Of a stretch of DNA of 64,000 bases, positions 1-9,418 are shown piece by piece. Origin of the DNA: Hornefia butyriciproducens. Lineage in GTDB: Bacteria > Bacillota > Clostridia > Peptostreptococcales > Anaerovoracaceae. The translations under genes and the position numbers were made by a program. Under the pieces are notes generated by a model. That model did no database searches. It was not told where the DNA came from and saw only the letters and a program-made list of their open reading frames with translations. The first letter of the stretch is position 1; each line of letters begins with the position of its first letter. Where the stretch lies: assembly GCF_009695915.1 (NCBI RefSeq), contig NZ_VUMZ01000008.1, positions 1 through 64,000 on the forward strand. Direction: 5' to 3'.

Positions 1-495
1 TTTTGTCTTGTTTGACTTTCGTTTCCTGTCTATGTGGTTTTCTAGGTCCTTCCGGAAATCCTTCATTTTTCAAGGCTTTCCGTGCTCGCGTGTGCCGCGA
101 ACATTTAATATATTACCACCTGTTTACTCCCTTGTCAACATCTTTTTAAAATTAATTTTACGTTTTTTTGATTTTCTTTTTCTTACATTATATATAACAA
201 AGCAAAGCCCGGGCTTTCAGCCCCTGCGGCGCCGGTTCATCTGACTGCCCCCCGCGTCTGCCGATCGGTGATTTCACAGGCGCCGGTTCATCTGTCGTCC
301 ACTTTTGCCGCCTCTTTCTCGAAGCCCGGCGCTGATCACGCGCCTTCTTTTCCGCTGCTTGTCTGCTGCTCTTCTGCCGTCTCGTCTTGCATCCCGGTTT
401 TCTCGTGCTCCCGGATCAATAACATTTTATTATGAGTCGATCCCGCATCACTTTGTTATTTTTGTGTTATGCCTTCTCCGAATTTTCACATAATC
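1..495. other. non-coding AT-rich flank with a 16-bp direct repeat
   Basis: No convincing gene is visible; the short open frames lack ribosome sites and resemble no family I know. The first 200 bases are T-rich. A perfect palindrome (AAAGCCCGGGCTTT) lies at 204-217. An exact 16-bp direct repeat, GGCGCCGGTTCATCTG, occurs at 228-243 and 279-294 (51 bp apart). The rest is pyrimidine-rich. The upstream gene is outside the window. Confidence 0.5.
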
Positions 496-524
496 TTGAC
501 AAATCAATAAGCCTCTCTTATAAT
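496..524 (+). promoter_or_regulatory. nhaC promoter, consensus sigma-70
   Basis: TTGACA at 496-501, a 17-bp spacer and TATAAT at 519-524 form a perfect consensus. The predicted start of transcription is near 531, giving a leader of about 55 nt with a small ATGCC/GGCAT hairpin at 530-543 before the ribosome site. Confidence 0.85.
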
Positions 525-586
525 AGATAATGCCTGAGGGCATGGGTTTATTTTATTTTACTTGTCTTTATTGAGGAGGACTTATT

Positions 587-2212
587 ATGGGTAGAAAGAT
601 ACCTCTATGGCAAGCATTATTATGTTTCTTCTTCACGTTGATCGTATTAATGTATTGTCTGGGCATCCTTGGAAAATTATTTGGGGATGCACTCGCCTGC
701 GACTATGGCGAGGTACACATCGCACTTCTTACTTCCGCGACATTTGCCGCGATTGTAGCCGCTCTGAACGGCTACAAATGGTCATTCCTGGAGGCCGGCA
801 TGCTGGCTTCCATCAACCGTTCCATGCAGGCCATTCTGATCCTCGCTGAGGTCGGTCTGCTGATCGGATGCTGGGTCGCCGCGGGCGTCGTTCCCGCGAT
901 GATCTACTACGGACTGCTGATTCTGAAACCGAGCATCTTCCTGTTCGCAGCATGCCTGCTCTGCTGTATCGTCGCACTGGCGACCGGTTCTTCCTGGACC
1001 ACCGCCGGAACCATCGGTATCGCACTGATCGGTGTTGCGACGGGTCTCGGAATCCCGTCCAGCATGGCAGCCGGCGCTGTCGTCTCCGGCGCTTATTTCG
1101 GAGACAAGATGTCGCCGCTGTCTGACACCACCAACCTGGCTCCTGCCATGGCGGGCGCCACGCTGTTCGATCACATCCGCCACATGATCTACACGGTTAC
1201 ACCGTCTCTGATCATCTCTCTGGTCATCTACCTGATTCTGGGTATGAGAGCCAGCGGAAACAATCTGGACATCGTCGGACCGATGAGACAGGCCTGCCTG
1301 GTCAACTTCCATCTGAACCTGTGGATGCTGATTCCGCCGATTCTGGTTATCGTCATCGTTGCTCTGAAGATCCCCGCGATCCCGGGCATCATGGGCGGTA
1401 TCGTTGCCGGTATGATCATCGGCTCCATCTTCAACGGAATCAATCTGGCCGAATGGCCGGGAATCCTGCACTACGGTTATTCCGTACCGGGATTCACCGA
1501 CGCTTACACACAGGCACAGGACAAGCTGGCGGATCAGATCGCATCCTACGATGCGGACAGCTTCCTGGCAATGGACGCCGGAGACTTCGCAACACTTGCT
1601 AAAGAACAGGGTCTGAGCACTGCCATCATCGGTGAGTACAACATCGACAAGCTGATCGACGGCAAGGGTGGTATGGATTCCATGATGTGGACCATCAACC
1701 TGATTCTCTGCGCAATGTGCTTCGGAGGAATTATGGACGCTTCCGGAATGCTGGGCGAAATCGCACAGTCCCTGCTGCACTTCGCAAAGGGAACCGGCGG
1801 ACTGGTTACCGTTACCGTTATCAGCTGCGTCATCATGAACGTCATCGCAGGAGACCAGTACCTGTCCCTCGTACTGCCGGGCAGAATGTACAAGGAAACC
1901 TACGAAGACAGACATCTGGCGCCGAGAAACCTCTCCCGTGTACTGGAAGACTCCGGTACAATCACTTCCTGCCTCGTTCCGTGGAACACCTGCGGCGCTA
2001 CGATGCAGAAGTTCCTGGGCGTCAAGACCTGGGGCGGCCCGGGCGGAGGCTATGGACGCTATGCGTTCCTGAACCTGATCAATCCGCTCGTATCCATCTT
2101 CTACGGATTCACCGGCATCACCATGATGAAGATGACCGACGAAGAATACGAAAAGATTATGCAGGCCAGAGAGAAGGAAAAGCAGGAAGCTCTTGCCAAT
2201 CTGGAAGCATAG
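587..2212 (+). CDS. nhaC: NhaC-family Na+/H+ antiporter
   Basis: A 541-residue polytopic membrane protein with about 11-12 hydrophobic segments. It matches the NhaC family of secondary antiporters, which exchange cytoplasmic Na+ for external H+ (some members exchange malate/lactate or other solutes). The family hallmark GDKMSPLSDTTNLAP is at about residues 171-185, and a second conserved stretch (SCLVPWNTCG) lies near the C terminus. A soluble insertion at about residues 305-360 between membrane segments is usual for long NhaC forms. The ATG at 587 follows GAGGAGG with good spacing. It is a single-gene unit with its own consensus promoter and an intrinsic terminator. The exact substrate cannot be read from sequence. 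Confidence 0.9.
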   Translation: MGRKIPLWQALLCFFFTLIVLMYCLGILGKLFGDALACDYGEVHIALLTSATFAAIVAALNGYKWSFLEAGMLASINRSMQAILILAEVGLLIGCWVAAGVVPAMIYYGLLILKPSIFLFAACLLCCIVALATGSSWTTAGTIGIALIGVATGLGIPSSMAAGAVVSGAYFGDKMSPLSDTTNLAPAMAGATLFDHIRHMIYTVTPSLIISLVIYLILGMRASGNNLDIVGPMRQACLVNFHLNLWMLIPPILVIVIVALKIPAIPGIMGGIVAGMIIGSIFNGINLAEWPGILHYGYSVPGFTDAYTQAQDKLADQIASYDADSFLAMDAGDFATLAKEQGLSTAIIGEYNIDKLIDGKGGMDSMMWTINLILCAMCFGGIMDASGMLGEIAQSLLHFAKGTGGLVTVTVISCVIMNVIAGDQYLSLVLPGRMYKETYEDRHLAPRNLSRVLEDSGTITSCLVPWNTCGATMQKFLGVKTWGGPGGGYGRYAFLNLINPLVSIFYGFTGITMMKMTDEEYEKIMQAREKEKQEALANLEA

Positions 2213-2240
2213 AACCGTTAGTAAAATAGAATGAAACCTG

Positions 2241-2270
2241 AAAGAGGATGTTTTCGCAACATCCTCTTTT
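2241..2270 (+). terminator. nhaC intrinsic terminator
   Basis: A perfect 12-bp stem AAAGAGGATGTT/AACATCCTCTTT with a 5-nt loop starts 28 bp after the nhaC stop. The run of T is short (the stem end plus one T), but the A/T-flanked stem could also act on the opposite strand. Confidence 0.8.
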
Positions 2271-2323
2271 AAAATTCCCTGAAACATATTTTCACAGACT
2301 CTTCCGCGCCGGCGTTCTCCTTA

Positions 2324-2588
2324 TAATTAGTGCCTGTTCATTAAGTCCCCATCGGACTTAATGGGCGCTGACGGCAGTTTGTCAGCAGCGCCGCGGCGCA
2401 CCATCCAATGGAAGAGCGTGCCGGCAGACACTAACTGATGCTTGTGCTCAGGGATTCGGCCGTTTCCGAATCCCACTGCCGCAGGGTTTTCGGATGAAAC
2501 GCTTGAAAACTTTGCGGCAGGCTACCGAATATGCTCTTTGTATTATTGATATTTCAAGCATATCCGATAGCTGAGCACGCATTAGTTA
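2324..2588. repeat. structured intergenic repeat, longest copy (A)
   Basis: This non-coding element lies between convergent nhaC and the U32 peptidase gene. Its ends are imperfect inverted repeats (TAATTAGTGC at 2324-2333, GCATTAGTTA at 2579-2588, 8 of 10 matching). The left module has an outer stem TTAGTG/CACTAA (2327-2332 with 2429-2434) and a perfect 10-bp hairpin CATTAAGTCC/GGACTTAATG (2339-2363), then further hairpins. The right module holds hairpins at 2451-2474 (GGGATTCGG/CCGAATCCC), 2476-2520 (16-bp stem with two G-U pairs) and 2529-2563. These are closed by a long stem, 2432-2451 with 2571-2588. Partial copies occur at 23061, 30091 and 39446. I do not recognise the family. Confidence 0.75.
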
Positions 2589-2650
2589 CTTCTCTTCCAT
2601 ACAGGAGTTCGACACGATGCCATATTTCATCGATAACCGTCATCACGCCA

Positions 2651-4822
2651 TCATTTCCAGTAGTAGCGAAAAACCTCACAGCCGGCGTCGCGGGCCGGCA
2701 ACCGGTCCTCTGAGGGCTTGTCCGCATCCCTTGCCACCAGCAGTGTCTGGTCCGACCACGGGCGTTCCACCTTTTCCAGCACGCCATATCTCTCAGACAC
2801 GAGATATCTTCCTTCGGGTTCGTGCTGCAGCGTCATCAAAGGAATGGCTCCGTTGCTGCGATCGTCAGATTCCAGGCTCTGCACACTGAAACGCACACCC
2901 AGCATATCAAGCGCCGCCTGCGACTGCGAGTTATACACATTAAGTCCATAATCTCCATAAACCGGAACCCCTGCACTCCGAAACGGCTGAATCCACCCCG
3001 GATTTCCCACGTAGACACCCGTTTCACGGCAGATTTCGCAGATCTCAGTGAAGTTTTCCCGCAACACAGTTTCTTCCCTTCCCCTCGTCACATTGGAGAC
3101 ATACGGGACGATATTCACCCCGTCCCCCACTTCTCCGAACCGGCGGAAATATTCCGCCAGCGGAACCACACAGACCACCGGAAGGTCATGAGACGGAAGT
3201 ACGTTTCTGCTCTGCAGAAACCTCTCCCATGTATAGAAATAATATTCCATCACACGGGGCTGCGTTTCCTGCACAAAAGAAAAGTCCATCACCTCCGGTT
3301 TCGGCCGGCGCACGATCAGCGAATCCGCGACCTCCTTCAGCAGGCGCCGGCGCAGTTCATTCATCTGAGAGGCCTTCATGCGCATACCGAAATCCCCATC
3401 GAACCGTATCCGACCGATGAAAAAAGGCGTGTTTCCGCTCTTACGCAGCGCAGCCTCCATCCTTTCCAGATCCACCGGTTCCGCGGCAGGTTCAAACGCT
3501 CCGGAGCGCACCTCTGCTCTTTTCCCGGATTCATGCGTACCGATCGCCGTGATGCAGGTCCCCCGGCCGATGATGCGGATGTCCACACGGGTTTTCCTTT
3601 GTTCCTGTCCTCCGTCGAGTCCTGTGTGCCGGTATGTTTTTCGAACCGCAGCAAGCTGCGACGCCGAAGAAATTCGGTAGATGGGATCCCCGGGCTGCAC
3701 GCTGCCTCGTATATCTCCGATGTGAAGTTTTCCCTTTGTTTTCCGGCAATACGTAACAACATTTCCGCACAGCTCCGTACCGCGAATCTCAACTCCGTCT
3801 CCCAGAGAAACAGGCAGATTTTCCTTTGTTTCCAGAAGATCCGTTCCGGGAACCCTGCGGAGCACATTGCCTATATAGATCCCGCCGTGCTTCGGAAGGT
3901 CTCCGGACATCAGTTCCGTTCCAGAGTCGCCGCGAATATACGCATCCGTGAACCCTCCCCGGTTGAAAATCTGAGCGAGTGCCTCACGATCCTCAGGCTC
4001 CACTCTGCCGCTTTTACCGGCACAGACACGATCCAGATATTTACGGTAAACTGATGTCACCACGCCCACATAGTCGGCGGATTTCATTCTGCCCTCCACC
4101 TTCAGTGAAGTCACTCCGGCAGAAACCAGTGCTCCCAGATGATCAATCAGGCAGAGATCCCCGGGGCTCAGCGGGTAAAGCGGTGCAGGCGCCTCCGCTC
4201 CCGTATCCGTCAGGCTGCGGTATCCAAGTCTGCACGGCTGGGCGCACTGTCCCCTGTTTCCGCTTCTGCCGCCGAAATACCGGCTCAGTTGACATTGGCC
4301 GGAATAACAGATGCACAATGCACCGTGAATGAAAACCTCAATTTCCATCGCCGTATTTTCACAGATCGTCTGTATCTCCTGCAGACTGAGTTCCCGAGCG
4401 AGCACAACCCTTTCGAAACCAAGCCGTCCGGCCGCCTCTACGCCGGCAAGACTGTAAATTGTACCCTGCGTGGAAAGATGCAGCGGGAAATCCGGAATCA
4501 CCTCAGAAATCCGTTTTCCAAGTCCAAGGTCCGCAACGATCAGCGCATCCACGCCGGTCTCATACAGAAAGGCTGCGTATTTCAGCGCCTCCCCTATCTC
4601 GTCGTCACGCAGCAGCGTGTTCATCGTCACATGCACGCTGACGCCCCGCTGATGCGCGAAATCCACCGCGCTCCGCAATGTTTCATCGTCGAAATTTCCC
4701 GCATTCATCCGGGCATTAAAAAGGCGGCCGCCGATGTACACCGCATCGGCGCCGTTTTCCACTGCCGCAATCAACTGTTCCGGCCCTCCTGCGGGGACCA
4801 GCAATTCACATTTTCTGTCCAT
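2651..4822 (-). CDS. U32-family peptidase / RlhA-like protein
   Basis: A 723-residue protein of the U32 (collagenase-like) family, long form with the extra C-terminal region usually called DUF3656. The U32 signature is intact at about residues 164-183: EVFIHGALC followed by CYSGQC. Further cysteines of the family's metal-cluster region follow (RGQCAQPC). Family members include E. coli RlhA, which hydroxylates C2501 of 23S rRNA, and collagenase-like PrtC, so rRNA modification is at least as likely as proteolysis here. The ATG at 4822 follows GGAGAC. A good -10 lies only 6 bp upstream of that site, so the message may be leaderless. It is a single gene, not overlapping its neighbours. Confidence 0.88.
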   Translation of the reverse strand: MDRKCELLVPAGGPEQLIAAVENGADAVYIGGRLFNARMNAGNFDDETLRSAVDFAHQRGVSVHVTMNTLLRDDEIGEALKYAAFLYETGVDALIVADLGLGKRISEVIPDFPLHLSTQGTIYSLAGVEAAGRLGFERVVLARELSLQEIQTICENTAMEIEVFIHGALCICYSGQCQLSRYFGGRSGNRGQCAQPCRLGYRSLTDTGAEAPAPLYPLSPGDLCLIDHLGALVSAGVTSLKVEGRMKSADYVGVVTSVYRKYLDRVCAGKSGRVEPEDREALAQIFNRGGFTDAYIRGDSGTELMSGDLPKHGGIYIGNVLRRVPGTDLLETKENLPVSLGDGVEIRGTELCGNVVTYCRKTKGKLHIGDIRGSVQPGDPIYRISSASQLAAVRKTYRHTGLDGGQEQRKTRVDIRIIGRGTCITAIGTHESGKRAEVRSGAFEPAAEPVDLERMEAALRKSGNTPFFIGRIRFDGDFGMRMKASQMNELRRRLLKEVADSLIVRRPKPEVMDFSFVQETQPRVMEYYFYTWERFLQSRNVLPSHDLPVVCVVPLAEYFRRFGEVGDGVNIVPYVSNVTRGREETVLRENFTEICEICRETGVYVGNPGWIQPFRSAGVPVYGDYGLNVYNSQSQAALDMLGVRFSVQSLESDDRSNGAIPLMTLQHEPEGRYLVSERYGVLEKVERPWSDQTLLVARDADKPSEDRLPARDAGCEVFRYYWK

Positions 4823-4828
4823 GTCTCC

Positions 4829-4857
4829 ATTATATAACGGCGGCTCCGCGGGCGCAA
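4829..4857 (-). promoter_or_regulatory. promoter candidate of the U32 gene
   Basis: On the minus strand, TTGCGC (4852-4857), a 17-bp spacer and TATAAT (4829-4834) form a good promoter. Its expected start of transcription falls at or next to the ATG at 4822. Confidence 0.5.
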
Positions 4858-4864
4858 GGCTCTC

Positions 4865-4961
4865 CCGCCGTCAGAAAGCGTTATTTCCCGCCGTTACAAA
4901 GCGCTGTACCCTCGTTGTTGCAAAGGCCGGACTCCCGGCGTTACAAAGCACTGTACGTGAG
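4865..4961. repeat. degenerate tandem repeat duplicating the carB 3' end
   Basis: GTTACAAAGCACTGTAC at 4940-4956 contains the carB stop codon (TTA on this strand). A copy with one mismatch, GTTACAAAGCGCTGTAC, sits at 4893-4909. Weaker related units are at 4865-4886 and 4914-4932. The last codons and the stop of carB therefore seem to be duplicated downstream of the gene. Confidence 0.6.
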
Positions 4962-7900
4962 TTCCTTCCCTTCCTGCCGCAGCCGGACGGCATTCAGAAA
5001 CAGCTTCGCCGTGTCCATGCAGGTCATCACCGGCAGATTCCTCTCAATGGCGGCGCGCCGTATCGGGAATGTGTCTGCACCGATCCGGTTGACGGTCTTC
5101 GGAGTATTGATTACAATCTGAATCTCCCCCTCCACGATTCGCGGAATCACCCCATCATAGCCGATCTGCTCTGCCTTCAGTCCGTGCTCCCGGAGATATT
5201 CGCAGGTTCCGCGGGAAGCAAGGAGCCGGAAGCCCATCTTCTCATATTCACGAATGATTTCTGCCGATTCTTCCGTCTTGTCATGATCCTTCAGGCTCAC
5301 AAAGGCTGATCCTGTCGTGGGAATCCTGCCGCCGGCGCCCAAAAAGCCTTTGTACACCGCCGTAAAAAAGTCAGGGTCTATTCCCAGAACTTCTCCTGTG
5401 GATTTCATCTCCGGACCCACTGCGACATCCACATCGGTCAGTTTGGCGTCTGAGAATACCGGGATTTTGATGGCATAGTAATCTGCATCAGGATACAGCC
5501 CGGTTCCCCACTCCATCTCCGCAAGCCTGGAGCCTGTCATAACCTTGACTGCGATTTTGACCATCGGTATTCCTGTAACCTTACTGAGAATCGGCACCGT
5601 CCGTGACGCTCTCGGATTTACTTCAATAACATACACCTTTTCTCCGTCCCAGGCGTACTGAATATTCACCAGTCCCACAATGTGCAGAGCCTTCGCGATT
5701 TTCTTTGTGCTCTCCACAAGTTCCTCGATTACCTCTCGCGGAAGATCATACGGCGGATAGGATGTACAACTGTCGCCGGAATGAACGCCGGTGCGCTCGA
5801 AATGCTCCATAATCCCCGGAATGAGCACGTCCTCACCGTCAGCGATGGCGTCCACGTCCATTTCCCGTCCCTCCACATACTTGTCGATCAGGACAGGGTG
5901 CTCATGGGACATCCGAACTGCTTCCTTCAGGTATTTTTTTAGTTCCTCATCGCTGTACACCACCTGCATGGCTCTTCCGCCGATGACAAAGGACGGCCGG
6001 ACGACCAGCGGATACCCCAATCTTTCCACAGCTTCGAAGGCTTCCTCCTCCGTGCGCACCGCACAACCCTTCGGTGTCGCGATGTCAAGGAGATCCAGCA
6101 GTTCTGAGAACTTTTCCCTATCCTCTGCCAGATCGATATATTTATTTTTTGTTCCCAGAATATTGATGCTCCGCGCCGCCAGGCGAGAGGCAAGATTCAG
6201 CGAAGTCTGCCCGCCGAACTGCAGGATGACGCCCTCAGGATGCTCCTGCTTAATGACATTCATCACGTCATCGGTATGTAGCGGCTCGAAATACAGCTTA
6301 TCCGAGGTATCGAAGTCTGTGCTCACCGTCTCCGGATTATTGTTGATGATAATCGATTCATAGCCTGCCTCACGAAGCGCCCATACGCCCTGTACGCAGC
6401 AGTAATCGAACTCAATTCCCTGACCGATGCGGATCGGGCCGGAACCCACAACGAGGATTTTGTCGCGCCCGGAGGGAACGCTCTCATTTTCTCCTCCGTA
6501 GCTGGAATAATAGTAGGGAGTCAGTGCCTCAAATTCTCCCGCGCAGGTATCTACCACTTTGTACACCGGATAAATATCGTGATAGATCCGGATATCCTGC
6601 AGAACATCCCGGGGGATCCCAGTGAGCGCCATGATCTCCTCCTCCTCAAATCCCCGGTGTTCCGCCTCTTCAATCAGTTCTGCAGTGACCTCCGAGTTTT
6701 TCAGAAGTTCCTCCATGTCGATTATGCCCTTCAGCTTGTTCAGAAACCAGCGATCGATTTTGGTTTCCGCAAATACCTCCTCCAGCGTCATGAGCTGCCG
6801 GCGGAAGATCTCCGCGATACAGAAAATCCGTTCATCATCGCAGGCACGGAGCTTTTCAAGCAGCTTCTCGTTACTGAGCCCTGTCACATATGGAATCCTC
6901 AGTCCTGTACCCTCCAGTTCCAGCGAGGAAATCGCCTTGGCCAGCGCCGCCTCGAAATACCGGTCAATCGCCATGATCTCTCCGGTGGCCTTCATCTGCG
7001 TCCCCAGTTTCCGCGAGGCAGTGCGGAATTTATTGAAGGGCCATTTGGGAATCTTGACCACGCAGTAATCCAGCGCCGGCTCAAAACATGCACTGGAACC
7101 TTCTGTAACATAGTTTTTCAGCTCATCCAGCGAATATCCGATGGCGATTTTCGCGGCAATCTTGGCGATCGGATAACCGGCAGCTTTTGAGGCCAGCGCA
7201 GAGGAACGACTGACTCTGGGATTGACCTCGATGACGATGTATTCATCCCTGTCGGGATTCAGGGCAAACTGGGCGTTGCATCCCCCCTCGATTTTCAGAC
7301 TGCGGATAATCTTCAGGGCCGAATCACGGAGCATCTGATACTGTGTGTCGTTGAGTGTCTGTGTCGGCGCTACGACGATGCTGTCGCCGGTGTGAACCCC
7401 TGCCGGATCCAGGTTTTCCATGCTACAGACAACGATACAGTTATCCTTGCTGTCGCGCATCACCTCATATTCGATTTCTTTCCAGCCTGCGATGGACTTC
7501 TCTACCAGAATCTGGCCTATGGCGCTTTTCGCAATGCCCATATCACAGTGCTCCCGCAGTTCCTGTTCATTATGGGCGATGCCCCCTCCGGTGCCTCCCA
7601 GGGTATAGGCAGGTCGGATGATAACCGGATACCCTGTTTCCTCTGCGAAAGCCCGGCATTCTTCATAGCCTGTAGCGATGATGCTGGGCGGTACAGGCTC
7701 ATTGATCTGACCCATCAGTTCCTTGAACGCTTCCCTGTCTTCGGCTTTATGAATGCTTTCCTTATTGACTCCCAGAAGCTTGACTCCATACTTTTCGAAA
7801 ATTCCCTTTTCATCCAGCGCCATCGCAAGATTGAGACCGGTCTGTCCTCCGAATCCAGCCAATACGCCGTCCGGTCGCTCCTGCTGTATAATTTTTGTTA

Positions 7901-8120
7901 CCGCATCCTCCGTAATCGGTTCCAGATACACTTTGTCCGCAATTCCCTTATCTGTCATGATCGTGGCTGGATTGCTGTTGATCAGGACAGTTTCAATCCC
8001 TTCCTCGGAAATCGCCTTGCACGCCTGCGTCCCGGCATAATCGAACTCCGCCGCCTGACCGATGACAATCGGCCCGGAGCCGATGATCATCACCTTCTTC
8101 AATGAATAATCCCTTGGCAT
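4941..8120 (-). CDS. carB: carbamoyl-phosphate synthase large subunit
   Basis: A 1059-residue protein that makes carbamoyl phosphate from bicarbonate, ammonia (channelled from CarA) and two ATP, feeding both pyrimidine and arginine synthesis. Two homologous ATP-grasp halves are visible, each opening with a glycine-rich GSGPI motif (residues 14-18 and near 560). A C-terminal MGS-like allosteric domain covers about the last 125 residues. The length matches the family (E. coli 1073). The start overlaps the carA stop in a TAATG arrangement, so translation is coupled. The 3' end is duplicated downstream as a degenerate repeat. Confidence 0.97.
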   Translation of the reverse strand: MPRDYSLKKVMIIGSGPIVIGQAAEFDYAGTQACKAISEEGIETVLINSNPATIMTDKGIADKVYLEPITEDAVTKIIQQERPDGVLAGFGGQTGLNLAMALDEKGIFEKYGVKLLGVNKESIHKAEDREAFKELMGQINEPVPPSIIATGYEECRAFAEETGYPVIIRPAYTLGGTGGGIAHNEQELREHCDMGIAKSAIGQILVEKSIAGWKEIEYEVMRDSKDNCIVVCSMENLDPAGVHTGDSIVVAPTQTLNDTQYQMLRDSALKIIRSLKIEGGCNAQFALNPDRDEYIVIEVNPRVSRSSALASKAAGYPIAKIAAKIAIGYSLDELKNYVTEGSSACFEPALDYCVVKIPKWPFNKFRTASRKLGTQMKATGEIMAIDRYFEAALAKAISSLELEGTGLRIPYVTGLSNEKLLEKLRACDDERIFCIAEIFRRQLMTLEEVFAETKIDRWFLNKLKGIIDMEELLKNSEVTAELIEEAEHRGFEEEEIMALTGIPRDVLQDIRIYHDIYPVYKVVDTCAGEFEALTPYYYSSYGGENESVPSGRDKILVVGSGPIRIGQGIEFDYCCVQGVWALREAGYESIIINNNPETVSTDFDTSDKLYFEPLHTDDVMNVIKQEHPEGVILQFGGQTSLNLASRLAARSINILGTKNKYIDLAEDREKFSELLDLLDIATPKGCAVRTEEEAFEAVERLGYPLVVRPSFVIGGRAMQVVYSDEELKKYLKEAVRMSHEHPVLIDKYVEGREMDVDAIADGEDVLIPGIMEHFERTGVHSGDSCTSYPPYDLPREVIEELVESTKKIAKALHIVGLVNIQYAWDGEKVYVIEVNPRASRTVPILSKVTGIPMVKIAVKVMTGSRLAEMEWGTGLYPDADYYAIKIPVFSDAKLTDVDVAVGPEMKSTGEVLGIDPDFFTAVYKGFLGAGGRIPTTGSAFVSLKDHDKTEESAEIIREYEKMGFRLLASRGTCEYLREHGLKAEQIGYDGVIPRIVEGEIQIVINTPKTVNRIGADTFPIRRAAIERNLPVMTCMDTAKLFLNAVRLRQEGKELTYSAL

Positions 8121-9223
8121 TATAGCCGTCCTCCTTCCATCAACTCAATAAATTTATCGAACAGATAACCCGCGTCGTTGGGGCCCGGACTGGATTCCGG
8201 ATGAAACTGCACCGAGAAAACCGGCTTATCGATGGCCTGCATCCCCTCCACAGTCCCGTCGTTCAGATTCAGGTGCGTCACTTCCAGTCCGTGAAGAATG
8301 ATGCTTTCTGCTTTCACAGCATATCCGTGATTCTGCGATGTAATATAACTGCGCCCAGTATTTTTGTCGAACACTCCGTGGTTGCCGCCCCGATGCCCGT
8401 ACTTCAGCTTGTAGGTTTCTCCTCCCTGAGAAAGTGCGATAATCTGGTGCCCCATGCAGATCCCGAAGATCGGCATGGCACGTTCCCCGTAATTACTGTT
8501 TGTGACGAGTTTCTCCGTAATTTTCACCGCCTCCGCCGCTTCTTCAGGATCGCCGGGGCCGTTGGTGAGGAAGACGCCGTCCGGGTGCATGTCGAGAATC
8601 GTCCTCGCCTTTGTACCGTAGGGGAACAAAGTCAGGTCACAGCCTCTGGCCGTCAGTTCCCTCAGGATGCTCCGTTTGACGCCGAAATCCATCACCGCAA
8701 CGCGGTACCTTGGATGCTCCGCCTTACATTCTGTCACCTCGGACACACCTGCCGTTTTCATCGCGTCTCCGCGCAGTTCATGCTCCCCGCAAATCCGCGC
8801 CAGTTCCTCGATGCCGATATCCTCCGTTGAGATGACACATTTCTGGCTGCCCATGCGCCGAAGCCGCCTCGTAATCTCTCTGGTATCTATATTATATACT
8901 CCCGGAATCTGCTCGTCCTGCATCCACTGATCGATCGTCCTGACGCACCGCCAGTTCGACGGACGAAAGCACACATCTCTGGCCACCAGTCCGAAGGCGT
9001 GGATTCTGTTGGATTCAAAGTCCACATCGTTGACTCCGTAATTTCCGATCAGCGGATACGTCATCACGATAATCTGCCCTTCATAGGACGGATCCGTCAT
9101 AGTTTTCTGGTAACCTGTCATCGCTGTGTTGAAAACCAGCTCGCCCGTCCGGGTTCCCCGGAATCCGAACCCGGTGCCCTTATAGACCGTACCGTCCTCA
9201 AGATAAATCGTACCTTTCATCAT
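8120..9223 (-). CDS. carA: carbamoyl-phosphate synthase small subunit
   Basis: A 367-residue glutamine amidotransferase subunit that hydrolyses glutamine and passes ammonia to CarB. The N-terminal CPSase domain begins KGTIYLEDGTVYKG. The class I GATase domain has the nucleophile in FGICMGHQ and the His-Glu pair in QFHPES. I place the start at the first ATG of the pair at 9223, because GGAGGG lies 7 bp upstream; a frame extension to 9241 would swallow that ribosome site. It is the first gene of a carAB operon, divergent from argG. An ARG-box-like sequence over its -35 suggests repression by arginine through ArgR, which is not encoded here. Confidence 0.96.
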   Translation of the reverse strand: MMKGTIYLEDGTVYKGTGFGFRGTRTGELVFNTAMTGYQKTMTDPSYEGQIIVMTYPLIGNYGVNDVDFESNRIHAFGLVARDVCFRPSNWRCVRTIDQWMQDEQIPGVYNIDTREITRRLRRMGSQKCVISTEDIGIEELARICGEHELRGDAMKTAGVSEVTECKAEHPRYRVAVMDFGVKRSILRELTARGCDLTLFPYGTKARTILDMHPDGVFLTNGPGDPEEAAEAVKITEKLVTNSNYGERAMPIFGICMGHQIIALSQGGETYKLKYGHRGGNHGVFDKNTGRSYITSQNHGYAVKAESIILHGLEVTHLNLNDGTVEGMQAIDKPVFSVQFHPESSPGPNDAGYLFDKFIELMEGGRL

Positions 9224-9256
9224 TTTACTCCCTCCACACAATATTGCATTGGGAAG

Positions 9257-9285
9257 ATTATAATTTAATATCTATTTTTATTCAA
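9257..9285 (-). promoter_or_regulatory. carAB promoter with overlapping ARG-box-like site
   Basis: On the minus strand, TTGAAT (9280-9285), a 17-bp spacer and TATAAT (9257-9262). The segment starting at the -35, TTGAATAAAAATAGAT, resembles the Bacillus-type ARG box (CATGAATAAAAATTCAA). An ArgR molecule bound there would block the -35. Confidence 0.7.
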
Positions 9286-9365
9286 CCCTGAAACAGTAAA
9301 AATACAATATTTATTGTTCAGAAACAAATTTCGTAAAATTTTTATTGATTTTTTGATAAACCCCC

Positions 9366-9418
9366 TTGATTATTCATTCACTATATGCTATATTACATAC
9401 ACGAAATAAAATTCAATA
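9366..9418 (+). promoter_or_regulatory. argG promoter with ARG box at the start of transcription
   Basis: TTGATT at 9366-9371, a 17-bp spacer and TATATT at 9389-9394, preceded by TGC (extended -10). ACGAAATAAAATTCAATA at 9401-9418 closely matches the Bacillus ARG box and lies over the predicted start site. A TATTCATTCA half-site at 9371-9380 overlaps the -35. Confidence 0.7.

Noticed and set aside
782-2287. A 501-codon open frame on the minus strand opposite nhaC
   Set aside because: It mirrors the nhaC coding frame, has no ribosome site and its product is low-complexity (rich in D, Q, R, S). nhaC is clearly the real gene.
2822-4054. A 410-codon plus-strand open frame inside the U32 gene
   Set aside because: The sequence encodes an intact U32 protein on the other strand; this frame yields an Arg/His-rich product without family resemblance.
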